From Candidatus Binatia bacterium (GTDB taxonomy: Bacteria; Desulfobacterota; Binatia; Bin18), in contig JAJDTY010000052.1 in NCBI GenBank assembly GCA_022826945.1, forward strand, positions 1 through 64,000: a stretch of 64,000 nucleotides of DNA, written 5' to 3'. Made by a program: the position numbers and the translations under genes. The notes beneath the pieces are model-generated. The model was not told the origin of the DNA, did no database searches, and worked only from the letters and a program-made list of their open reading frames with translations. Shown piece after piece: positions 55,049 through 63,343 of this stretch (its first letter is position 1; the number at the start of each line of letters is the position of its first letter).

Positions 55049-55208
55049 CCCTGTTCCTTTGTTCGGCTATGGCTCCGCTAAAGATAGGCGCGCAGGCGAT
55101 AAGAGACAATCCCGCTCCTCATACGTTTCCGCTACCCTCCTTCACCTCTAATACGTTCTCGTGCAATGAATAGGGGAGAAAAGGAGTTGGAGAGGGGGAT
55201 ACCTGATA

Positions 55209-58200
55209 GTGTATACTCGCGTCTTAATCGCTAATCGTGGCGAAATCGCCATTCGTATTGCCAAATCAGCGACGGCCTTGGGCCTGGAATCGGTCGGGGT
55301 GTATCCGACCGTTGATGCGTTTTCGCTGCACACGCGTTGTATGACGGAAAGTCATGAGACCGGCACGGCGGCAGACGCCGTTGAGGCATATTTGAACGCG
55401 GACGCGCTCGTACAGACCGCCAAATCACGCGGCTGTGATTGTCTGCACCCTGGCTACGGTTTCTTGTCCGAGAATGCCGCCTTTGCCGCATTGTGTGCCG
55501 CCGAGGGAGTCACGTTCATCGGTCCATCACCGGAGACGCTGGCCTTATTCGGCGATAAAGTCAGAGCGCGTGCGCTTGCCGAGTCACTGGATATCCCCAT
55601 TGTACCCGGTAGCGCCGAACCCATAGGCTCAGTGCGAGAAGCAAAGAAGCTGGCCCGTGAGCTTGGCTATCCCGTGATGCTCAAGGCCGCAGCCGGGGGC
55701 GGGGGGCGCGGTATGCGAGTCGTCGAAGGGGCCGAGCAGATGGCCGAGGCATTTGAGCGCTGCCGCAGCGAAGCTCAGGCTGCATTCGGTGACAGAGCCG
55801 TCTTTCTCGAAAGGCTGATCGCTCGGCCTAGACATATTGAGGTCCAAATTCTGGCGGACTCCGAGGGCAATGTCATTCATCTGCACGAACGCGACTGCTC
55901 GGTCCAATTGCGCCACCAGAAGGTCGTTGAGGTAGCCCCCGCTCCGGGGCTGGACCCTACGCTGCGAGAGCAGATGCTTACCGATGCGATCACCCTTGTG
56001 AAGGCGGCTTCGTATGTGAATGCTGGTACAGTCGAGTTCCTGGTTTCGCCCGAGACCGGCGAGTATTTTTTTATTGAATGTAATCCGCGAATTCAGGTTG
56101 AGCATACGGTCACCGAACAGGTCACCGGTATTGATTTGGTCGAGGCCCAGTTTCGTCTCGCTGCGGGTGAAACACTCGCTTCGCTCGGTCTTGGTGACCA
56201 GTACGCAGTCGGTACGCCGCGCGGTTTCGCCGTACAGGCTCGCGTCGTTGCCGCGAGTACGGGGAATATCACGGCCTATAAGGAACCCTCGGGCGCGGGC
56301 ATTCGGGTGGATGCGTGTGGCTATCTGGGATACGCCCCCCCGCCGCAGTTCGACCCATTGCTGGCAAAACTCATTTGTACGTCCGGTTCTTACACCGCCG
56401 CACTTGCTCGCACGCGACAAGCGCTTGGTGAGTTTCATCTTGATGGTCTGCAAACCAATGTCCCCCAACTGCTCGCCGTATTTGCCCATCCGGCCGTTCA
56501 GGCCGGTGATGCCAGAACGTCATTATTGGCAGAGACCCCAGAGATGAACACCGTCTCTTTCTCCACGACTGACGGCAGTGCGCTTGCCTTACTGGAGCAA
56601 CAGGCTGCTAAGCTGGGCGTTACGGTTCTGGAGCAGGGGGCCGCACAGACCTCACGCCTGCCGGCCCTAGAGGTGGCGGAGGGCCAGGACGCCGTGCATT
56701 GCCCCCTGGAGAGTACTGTGGTGGAGGTTCGCGTGAGCATAGGTGACACCGTGTCACCCGGTGACACGGTGCTGGTCGTGAGCGCCATGAAGATGGAGAC
56801 CATGGTTACGGCAGGCCGCGCCGGTGTCATAGTCGCACTACAACCGCTCCAGGCCGGAGACACCGTGGCGGCAGGACAGGTGGTGGCCGTTGTGTCACCG
56901 TCACACGCTGACACTCCTCAGGAGACAGAGAGTGCACAACCATGGGAGAAGGTGCTGGAAGAGGTCACGCTCCTTCAACAATTTGCCAAACAGCGGCTGG
57001 CTCCCGACTCCGACGATCCCGGTGTGGTACGCCAACGCTCTCGTGGCAAGCTGACCTGCCGGGAGCGGATTGAGCTGTTGCTGGACAAAGGCTCCTTCCG
57101 TGAGGTCGGTAGCGTCGCGGGTTTTGCGTCCTATGACGAAGAAGGCACAATCACCGGCTTTACCCCCGCAAACAGTGTTGGTGGCTGGGGAAAGATAGAC
57201 CGGCGGAGTGTCGTGGTGTGTGCCGACGACTTCACGTCACGGGGGGGCCACGCGGATGGGGCGATCGCTGCCAAGAGCGGATACCTGGACCGCCTGGCAA
57301 CGGAAATGCAGATGCCCTCGATCCGGCTGCTGGACGGCTCGTCCGGTGGAGGCAGTGTCGCGGCTATGGTGCCGGCCCAGAAAAAAGAAGGCGAGAGCAG
57401 CGCCAGGGAAAGCTCGGGTGCAATCAAAGCCGGTAGGCCACGGGTGGCCGGCGGGGGTGGATCGTACCTGCCCGGCCACTTGGGTAGCACCATGTATACC
57501 GAGCAGTTAGCGACTATACCGGTGGTCAATCTGCTGCTCGGCAGCGTGGTCGGCATTGGCGCGGCCAAAGCCGTTCTGGGTCATTTTTCGGTGATGGTGC
57601 GTGACATCGCTCAGCTTTTTGTCGCCGGACCACCGGTTGTCTCGCATGCCATGGGCTATGACATCACCAAGGAGGAACTCGGCGGCTGGCATATTCACTG
57701 TACGAACGGCTCGGTAGACAACCTGGCGGAGTCCGAAGAAGAAGCCATGGCAATGACGCGGACGTTCCTGTCCTATCTGCCCTCCAGCGTATATGAGACG
57801 CCACCCGTACACGCGGCAAACGCAAGCGATCCGATTGACCGGCGTGAAGAGGAACTCGCGACCCTTATCGCCAGAAAACGCACTACGACCTTTGATATTC
57901 GGAAGGCTATCAGGTTGATGGCAGACCGGGACTCTTTTTTTGAGATCGGTCCCTTATGGGGAACCGACCAGGTGACTGGGTTTGTAAGATTCAACGGCTA
58001 CCCCCTGGGTGTGATTGCTTCTGACAGCCAGCACGCCAACGGTGGTGCGCTGACCGCTGACGGTTGCGACAAGCTGACGCGGCACCTGGATTTGTGCGAT
58101 CTGTTCCATCTGCCGCTCTTGAACTTGATCGATAATCCCGGCTTCGCGGTCGGCTTGGAGCACGAGCGGACGGGCACGATTCGCAAGGGGGCGGAATGGA

Positions 58201-58601
58201 TGATTGCCTTCGCCCAGGTCCGAGTCCCCATCTTCACCGTCCTGATGCGCCGTAGTTTCGGCGTGGCCGGAAATAATTATGCCACCCCGCGCTCGGAACC
58301 CTCGATGCGCGTCACCTGGCCGGCTGCAGATGTCGGCGGGATTCCGCCCGAAGGCGGTATCGAAGCGGCCTATAAACGGCAGTTGGCAGAAGCGACGGAT
58401 CCAGTCGCATTTCGCGAGGAACTCAACGCCCGGATCGAGAGTGTGCGGGGACCGCTCGGCCCGTTAAACAAATTCCAGATCGAAGAAATGATCGATCCCA
58501 GGGATACCCGTCGCTGTATCTGTGAGTGGGTGGAAACCGCATATCAAGTGGTGTCTCAGCCGACGCGACTTGTGCCCAGGGCGTTACAGTTTCGGCCGTA
58601 A
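55209..58601 (+). CDS. Single-chain acyl-CoA carboxylase (BC-BCCP-CT fusion)
   Basis: 1130 residues holding a whole biotin-dependent carboxylase. Biotin carboxylase occupies about 1-450 (LIANRGEIAIRIAKSA; ATP-grasp loop LKAAAGGGGRGMRV; HIEVQILADSEGNVIHL). The biotin carrier domain has SAMKMETMV with biotinylated Lys528. The carboxyltransferase, about 590-1130, is of PccB type (GRARV-like N-half; LNLIDNPGFAVG; VGGIPPEGGIEAAYKRQ). This order is that of long-chain acyl-CoA carboxylases, which act as homohexamers; acetyl- or propionyl-CoA activity is also possible. The start is a GTG about 10 nt after GAGGGGG. The HpaB-like gene follows 104 nt later. Confidence 0.92.
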   Translation: MYTRVLIANRGEIAIRIAKSATALGLESVGVYPTVDAFSLHTRCMTESHETGTAADAVEAYLNADALVQTAKSRGCDCLHPGYGFLSENAAFAALCAAEGVTFIGPSPETLALFGDKVRARALAESLDIPIVPGSAEPIGSVREAKKLARELGYPVMLKAAAGGGGRGMRVVEGAEQMAEAFERCRSEAQAAFGDRAVFLERLIARPRHIEVQILADSEGNVIHLHERDCSVQLRHQKVVEVAPAPGLDPTLREQMLTDAITLVKAASYVNAGTVEFLVSPETGEYFFIECNPRIQVEHTVTEQVTGIDLVEAQFRLAAGETLASLGLGDQYAVGTPRGFAVQARVVAASTGNITAYKEPSGAGIRVDACGYLGYAPPPQFDPLLAKLICTSGSYTAALARTRQALGEFHLDGLQTNVPQLLAVFAHPAVQAGDARTSLLAETPEMNTVSFSTTDGSALALLEQQAAKLGVTVLEQGAAQTSRLPALEVAEGQDAVHCPLESTVVEVRVSIGDTVSPGDTVLVVSAMKMETMVTAGRAGVIVALQPLQAGDTVAAGQVVAVVSPSHADTPQETESAQPWEKVLEEVTLLQQFAKQRLAPDSDDPGVVRQRSRGKLTCRERIELLLDKGSFREVGSVAGFASYDEEGTITGFTPANSVGGWGKIDRRSVVVCADDFTSRGGHADGAIAAKSGYLDRLATEMQMPSIRLLDGSSGGGSVAAMVPAQKKEGESSARESSGAIKAGRPRVAGGGGSYLPGHLGSTMYTEQLATIPVVNLLLGSVVGIGAAKAVLGHFSVMVRDIAQLFVAGPPVVSHAMGYDITKEELGGWHIHCTNGSVDNLAESEEEAMAMTRTFLSYLPSSVYETPPVHAANASDPIDRREEELATLIARKRTTTFDIRKAIRLMADRDSFFEIGPLWGTDQVTGFVRFNGYPLGVIASDSQHANGGALTADGCDKLTRHLDLCDLFHLPLLNLIDNPGFAVGLEHERTGTIRKGAEWMIAFAQVRVPIFTVLMRRSFGVAGNNYATPRSEPSMRVTWPAADVGGIPPEGGIEAAYKRQLAEATDPVAFREELNARIESVRGPLGPLNKFQIEEMIDPRDTRRCICEWVETAYQVVSQPTRLVPRALQFRP

Positions 58602-58705
58602 GCGGTTAAGGGAGCCACGCCGCTCCGGTGCGCTCGAACTTGCCGAAATATGGTCCGCCCTATAGACAGAAGCAGACCGCAGCAGGTGAGCTTGGAGGAC
58701 AGACG

Positions 58706-60292
58706 ATGAGCCAACAGACACAGGCCGCCGACCCCAAGTTGCAGACTGACAGTGAGCGTGGACAAAGACCCTTGACCGGTCAAGAGTTTCTGGACAGTCT
58801 GCGGGATGACCGAGAGGTCTGGATCTATGGCGAGCGCATCAAAGACGTTACCCGGCACCCGGCTTTTCGGAATTCCGCCCGTATGCTGGCGCGTATGTAT
58901 GATGCCCTGCATGACCCGCAAAAAGGGCCGACGCTCAGCACGCCGACAGATACGGGGAACGGTGGGTTCACACACAAGTTTTACAAGGTGCCGAAGAGTC
59001 CGGAAGACTTGGTTGGCAGCCGGGACGCCATTGCCGAGTGGGCGCGTATCTCCTACGGCTGGATGGGACGCTCGCCGGACTACAAAGCCAGCCTGACCGG
59101 CACCCTGGGCGCAAACGCCGAATTCTATGCGCCGTACCAGGACAACGCGTTACGCTGGTATCGTCACACCCAGGAACGCTGTTTGTTTCTCAACCACGCC
59201 CTGGTGAACCCGCCGGTCGATAAGGAAAAATCTCCTGACGAGGTGAAAGACGTCTATGTGCAGGTGGAAAAAGAAACCGACGCGGGAGTTATTGTCAGCG
59301 GCGCAAAGGTGGTCGCAACCGGCTCCGCCCTGACACATCACAATTTTATTGGCTTTTACGGCCCGACGCCTTTGGGCAAGCCCGAGATGGCGCTGTTTGC
59401 CATGATTCCTATGGAGAGTGCGGGTGTGAAGCTCATCTGTCGTCCGTCGTATGAATTGCACGCCGCCACCATGGGGAGTCCGTTCGACTATCCTTTGTCT
59501 TCCCGGCTGGATGAGAACGACGCTATTCTGGTGTTGGACAAGGTCCTCATCCCCTGGGAGAATCTGTTTGTCTACCGCGACCTGGATAAGGCCAACGCCT
59601 TTTTCCCTGGCTCGGGTTTTATCCCGCGCTTTACCCTGCACGGCTGCACCCGTTTTGCGGTGAAGTTGGACTTTCTGGCTGGGGTCCTGCTGAAAGCGCT
59701 CGACGCGCTTGGCATACAGGGCCAGCGTAGCGCCCAGGTCCAGGTCGGTGAGGTGCTGGCTTGGCGCCATATGTTCTGGGGCCTGACCGAGGCCATGACC
59801 AAGACCCCTGAGCAATGGGTCAATGGTGCCCTCCAGCCCAACACGGAGTACGGCCTAGCCTACCGCGTCCTGGCTCCGGTCGCCTATCCCCGCATCAAGG
59901 AGATTATCGAGCAAACCATTTCGAGCGGCCTGATCTATCTCAACTCCCATGCGAAAGACTTCAAAACGCCGGAGCTCCAGCCCTATCTGGAGAAGTATTT
60001 ACGCGGCTCCAACGATTACGATGCGCTGGAGCGCGTCAAGCTGCTCAAGATTCTGTGGGACGCGATCGGGACCGAGTTTGGTGGGCGGCACGAACTGTAC
60101 GAACGCAACTATGCCGGCAACTACGAGAACATCAAACTCGAAAACCTGCCCGCGGCCGTGGCCATGGGCCGCGCGGATCAACTCAAATCATTTGTCGATC
60201 AGTGTATGGCGGAATACGATATCGAGGGTTGGACCGCCCCGGACCTGATCAACCCGGACGATGTGAACCGGATGAAGGAAAAGGATTCCTGA
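58706..60292 (+). CDS. 4-hydroxyphenylacetate 3-hydroxylase (HpaB)-family oxygenase
   Basis: 528 residues. Typical of the flavin-dependent HpaB/TftD group: [20 protein letters not shown] and [20 protein letters not shown] at the start, [40 protein letters not shown], and the tail [17 protein letters not shown]. These enzymes use FADH2 supplied by a separate reductase to hydroxylate phenols or, in some members, dehalogenate them. No reductase (HpaC) gene is seen nearby. GGAGG lies 8 nt before the ATG; a longer frame to 58628 is rejected. A TetR regulator gene faces it. Confidence 0.92.
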   Translation: MSQQTQAADPKLQTDSERGQRPLTGQEFLDSLRDDREVWIYGERIKDVTRHPAFRNSARMLARMYDALHDPQKGPTLSTPTDTGNGGFTHKFYKVPKSPEDLVGSRDAIAEWARISYGWMGRSPDYKASLTGTLGANAEFYAPYQDNALRWYRHTQERCLFLNHALVNPPVDKEKSPDEVKDVYVQVEKETDAGVIVSGAKVVATGSALTHHNFIGFYGPTPLGKPEMALFAMIPMESAGVKLICRPSYELHAATMGSPFDYPLSSRLDENDAILVLDKVLIPWENLFVYRDLDKANAFFPGSGFIPRFTLHGCTRFAVKLDFLAGVLLKALDALGIQGQRSAQVQVGEVLAWRHMFWGLTEAMTKTPEQWVNGALQPNTEYGLAYRVLAPVAYPRIKEIIEQTISSGLIYLNSHAKDFKTPELQPYLEKYLRGSNDYDALERVKLLKILWDAIGTEFGGRHELYERNYAGNYENIKLENLPAAVAMGRADQLKSFVDQCMAEYDIEGWTAPDLINPDDVNRMKEKDS

Positions 60293-60309
60293 GCGAAACG
60301 GAAAAGCAC

Positions 60310-60987
60310 CTAGCGTTTATAGCCGGGCACAGGTTCTGCTAACACTCCGGTTAGCACAATACGCGTGACCGTCCGAATATGCCGCTCGACCACTTCTTCG
60401 GAGAACGGGTCGGAACCGCCAATCTTCTCGGCAAACGCTGACTGATTGAAGAGAGAGAGGGTGCTGGTGCCAATCAGGAGGACAAAGCTGCGGGCATCAA
60501 CCTCGCTCGCCTTGACGTCACCTAGCCGCTCGAGGAAGTGAACCGCCCCTTCGACCAGGGGTTGTAGATGCTGGTCGTAGATATAGTCGAGCCGCTCTCC
60601 CCCTTCGGCAAATTCATGTAGCAGAATCCGAGGGATAGCCGGCAGGTGGGCGCCGAGCAGAATGAAGCGGCGTAGCCCTTCACAAAATCCGGCAATCATA
60701 TCCTGCGGACTGGACTCGGGGATCTCCAGAAACTGGCGGATTTCACTTGCCCGTCGGCCGAGCCCAAAATCTATGGCCTCATACCAGAGCTGCCGCTTGG
60801 ACTCGAAATGATGGTGAATCAGGTTGTGACTGACGCCCAGCCGGCGGGCTAACGCACGCACGGACATGGCCTCGTAGCCGGCCTCGGCAAAGGCTTCGAG
60901 TGCGGCCTTCAGAATGGTTTCCCGCGTTGCCTCACCGTCTGCCCCAGGCGGGCGTCCTATGCGTGCGGTAAGGGCCATAGAGTGCAT
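60310..60987 (-). CDS. TetR-family transcriptional regulator
   Basis: 225 residues. The N-terminal helix-turn-helix is SVRALARRLGVSHNLIHHHF in the usual TetR position (about 43-62), preceded by GRPPGADGEATRETILKAAL. The C-terminal helical domain binds an unknown ligand. It is convergent with the HpaB gene and divergent from the PF10118 gene. The intergenic region contains a 22-nt palindrome overlapping the predicted promoter of the latter, so it probably represses that gene and itself. Confidence 0.92.
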   Translation of the reverse strand: MHSMALTARIGRPPGADGEATRETILKAALEAFAEAGYEAMSVRALARRLGVSHNLIHHHFESKRQLWYEAIDFGLGRRASEIRQFLEIPESSPQDMIAGFCEGLRRFILLGAHLPAIPRILLHEFAEGGERLDYIYDQHLQPLVEGAVHFLERLGDVKASEVDARSFVLLIGTSTLSLFNQSAFAEKIGGSDPFSEEVVERHIRTVTRIVLTGVLAEPVPGYKR

Positions 60988-60996
60988 TATGATCTT

Positions 60997-61018
60997 AAAC
61001 TTGACATTTGTCCAGTTT
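60997..61018. promoter_or_regulatory. Operator-like palindrome for the TetR protein
   Basis: AAACTTGACA-TT-TGTCCAGTTT: two 10-base half-sites matching in inverted orientation at 9 of 10 positions around a 2-base spacer, 10 nt upstream of the tetR start. It covers the -35 element TTGACA of the plus-strand promoter. The position and symmetry are as expected for autoregulation by a TetR dimer. Confidence 0.7.
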
Positions 61019-61030
61019 TGAAGATATCAG
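61001..61030 (+). promoter_or_regulatory. Sigma-70-type promoter for the PF10118 gene
   Basis: TTGACA (61001-61006), an 18-base spacer, and TATCAG (61025-61030). The -35 is perfect, the -10 matches 4 of 6. The operator-like palindrome overlaps the -35, so binding there would block RNA polymerase. Confidence 0.55.
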
Positions 61031-61090
61031 TGTAGGGCTGAAGGCAAGAGCCCTGGAGGGGAGATGCTCAAAGAGTCAAGGGAGCCGGCG

Positions 61091-61996
61091 ATGACCGAAG
61101 CAGTAGCGCCCAATCCGAAATACCGCTACGAGCCTAAGCCCGTTGATGAAATCGTTGTCAGGGCGTTCAACTTCGACTTTCCCGACGATCTCGACCCCAA
61201 ATGGGCGAAGAATTCGGTGGTCAGATCGCATATGTTCAACGGCTTTTCGTTGACGATGCCGTATCTTGAACCCTATTTGATCCAGTCGACCCGGCAGGCG
61301 CTTCCGCTCATTAAGGATGAACGTCTTCAGGAAGACATTAGAGGGTTCTGCGGCCAGGAGGGCCGTCACTACGTGTGTCACCGGCGTCTCAACGAACTCA
61401 TCAAGAAAAACGGGTATCCCGAGTTGGTCGAAATCGAGCAGCGTATGGAGCGGTCTTACGCCCGTCTACAAACGCGCAGTCTGGAGACCCAGCTCGCCTA
61501 CAACGCCGGGTTCGAGACCATGACGGCGGGTTTTACCCGCTGGATGACCACGAAACGCTGGGCACTATGGGGCGGCAATTGCCCATGGATTTCCTCGTTC
61601 TGGGTGATGCATATGGTCGAGGAAACGGAGCACAAAACCGTCGCCTATGACACCTATATGGCCTGTTCGGGGCGCTATCTGAGGCGGGCAATCGGCGTCC
61701 TGCACGGCAGTTTTCATGTGCTCGGCTACGGCCTCATCGCCATGCGGGAAGCGCTGCGCAAGGACGGCCTGTGGGGTCAGCCCGGTACCATGCTCGAACT
61801 CGCCAGAGAGATGGGCGCCCTCCTCTGGAACGTTGGCCCCTCCCTGTTACGCGCTATGCGCCCAGGGCACAATCCGCGTTGCGACGAAGACCCGCAGTGG
61901 CAAAAGGATTGGGTCAAGGCGCATAAACACTTAGCACCTGACGCGCCCGTTCCTTTGCTTGATACGTCCGACCCGGACATGCCGGTGCCGTTCTGA
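61091..61996 (+). CDS. PF10118-type predicted metal-dependent hydrolase
   Basis: 301 residues. It belongs to the metal-dependent hydrolase family with a ferritin-like helical bundle: FNFDFPDDLDPKWAKNSVVR, DIRGFCGQEGRHYVCHRRLN and WVMHMVEETEHKTVAYDTY carry Glu and His residues (E-x-x-H patterns) fitting a di-metal site. The reaction is unknown. Two starts are possible: ATG at 61091 (AGGGAG 6 nt upstream) or at 61064 (GGAGG 4 nt upstream). It is divergent from tetR and probably controlled by it. The frame stays open for 41 more codons after the TGA stop (see findings). Confidence 0.85.
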   Translation: MTEAVAPNPKYRYEPKPVDEIVVRAFNFDFPDDLDPKWAKNSVVRSHMFNGFSLTMPYLEPYLIQSTRQALPLIKDERLQEDIRGFCGQEGRHYVCHRRLNELIKKNGYPELVEIEQRMERSYARLQTRSLETQLAYNAGFETMTAGFTRWMTTKRWALWGGNCPWISSFWVMHMVEETEHKTVAYDTYMACSGRYLRRAIGVLHGSFHVLGYGLIAMREALRKDGLWGQPGTMLELAREMGALLWNVGPSLLRAMRPGHNPRCDEDPQWQKDWVKAHKHLAPDAPVPLLDTSDPDMPVPF

Positions 61997-62140
61997 GCAG
62001 AACCAATCAATAAAGTCGTCGGCTGGATGGCTTTTGTGCCGGGACTGTTCAGCGTGGTTTTCGTGCCGATTCCTCTGGTGCTCGGCGCAAGAGGGGTGCT
62101 CGGCAATAAGCCGACCGCATAGTGACAGCCGGGGGAAGGC

Positions 62141-62196
62141 TGCTGCGTGCCAAGATTCCCCGGAAGGAATACCCGACACGCAGCATATTCTTGTTT
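62141..62196 (+). terminator. Terminator-like hairpin between convergent genes
   Basis: TGCTGCGTG (62141-62149) pairs with CACGCAGCA (62177-62185), 9 bp with a 27 nt loop, followed by TATTCTTGTTT. It lies between the PF10118 gene and the oppositely oriented monooxygenase. Confidence 0.5.
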
Positions 62197-63184
62197 AGCT
62201 CAGATGGGGGAGGACGTCGGCGGCAAAGCGCTGCATAGACCCCCGCGACACGGCGCGATCCATGCCGGGGAAATGGAAGAACAGCACGAGTTCATCTATG
62301 CCCGACTCCGCTTCAAACGCCTTGATCTCATCGAGCACCTTTTGTGGTGGTCCAGTGAAGAAATTACTCAGGTCACGAAATCCATCCGACGTGTTCGTGC
62401 GATCTTCAGGTTTGTCGTTGGCTTCATGCATCCACTTGGCGTAATAATCGACCTGGTAATTAACGTGTGGCCAGACTTTTTCTAATTCGCTGTCCTCTTT
62501 TTCGGTCACATAGCACGAACGCAGGATACGGACCTGACCAGGCTCGCGGCCGAGGTCGGTACAGGCCGTCCGGTAAATATCAATATCCTCGGTGTTACCT
62601 ATGGGCAGGAAATGACAGTCCATGCGTGCCACGCGTTGAATGCCTTTTTTACTGCGCGCGCCAGCCATTAGGGGTGGTCCGCCAGGCTGGGCTGGTGTCG
62701 GCGTAACCATAATGTCTGTGTAGCTCCAAAACTTCCCGGCATGAGAAAATGTTTCTCCAGACCACGACTTGCGCAGAATGTCGATACCTTCGCTCAGGGC
62801 TGAGCCTCGTCGCTTGTGATCTTTTTCAAAGCCCGTAAACTCGCCTACGCGATAGCCCTGGCCTAGGCCAAGAATGAGCCGTCCACGTGAAATGAGATCA
62901 ACGACCGCTGCGTCTTCGGCAACGCGAACGGGGTCGTGCAGGGGGAGGAGTAAGACGAAGGTGCCGAGACCGATACGCTGCGTTCTGGCAGCCACCGCTG
63001 AGAGGACGGCGAGCTGGGAGGGGAGATAGCCATCCTCAAGAAAGTGGTGCTCCGTCGTCCACGCGGTATCAAAGCCGAGCTCTTCAACGGCGACCATATC
63101 GTCGATGGTATCGTTATACAGGTCGGCGTAGGGTTGCGCCCATTGGGGCGGATTCCGAAAGTCAAATAAACAGCCTGTCTTCAT
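62195..63184 (-). CDS. LLM-class flavin-dependent oxidoreductase
   Basis: 329 residues. Same branch as the monooxygenase at 0.8-1.8 kb: AVEELGFDTAWTTEHHF, ARTQRIGLGTFVLLLPLHDP and DLISRGRLILGLGQGYRVGE. It is expected to bind FMN or F420 and oxidise a small substrate. Its start codon ATG follows GAAAGGAGCAAGGCA. Upstream on the same strand, 159 nt away, is the AhpD-like selenoprotein candidate, so the two may be expressed together. Substrate unknown. Confidence 0.9.
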   Translation of the reverse strand: MKTGCLFDFRNPPQWAQPYADLYNDTIDDMVAVEELGFDTAWTTEHHFLEDGYLPSQLAVLSAVAARTQRIGLGTFVLLLPLHDPVRVAEDAAVVDLISRGRLILGLGQGYRVGEFTGFEKDHKRRGSALSEGIDILRKSWSGETFSHAGKFWSYTDIMVTPTPAQPGGPPLMAGARSKKGIQRVARMDCHFLPIGNTEDIDIYRTACTDLGREPGQVRILRSCYVTEKEDSELEKVWPHVNYQVDYYAKWMHEANDKPEDRTNTSDGFRDLSNFFTGPPQKVLDEIKAFEAESGIDELVLFFHFPGMDRAVSRGSMQRFAADVLPHLS

Positions 63185-63343
63185 TGCCTTGCTCCTTTCG
63201 TCATGGCGAAAACGTTTGGTCTTGCTTGAATAGATGCGGTCTCGTGCCCACGACGCGCCGACGGGCCTACATGTGAGCGGGAGTCGTCAGAATGAGACGG
63301 GAATCCTCCAGCTCCTTCCAGGGGCCTCACACGATGCAGCGCC

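Noticed and set aside
62027..62122. Separate 31-residue membrane peptide gene
   Set aside because: No ribosome site before the ATG, and it is in frame with the gene before it; treated as an unexplained extension instead.
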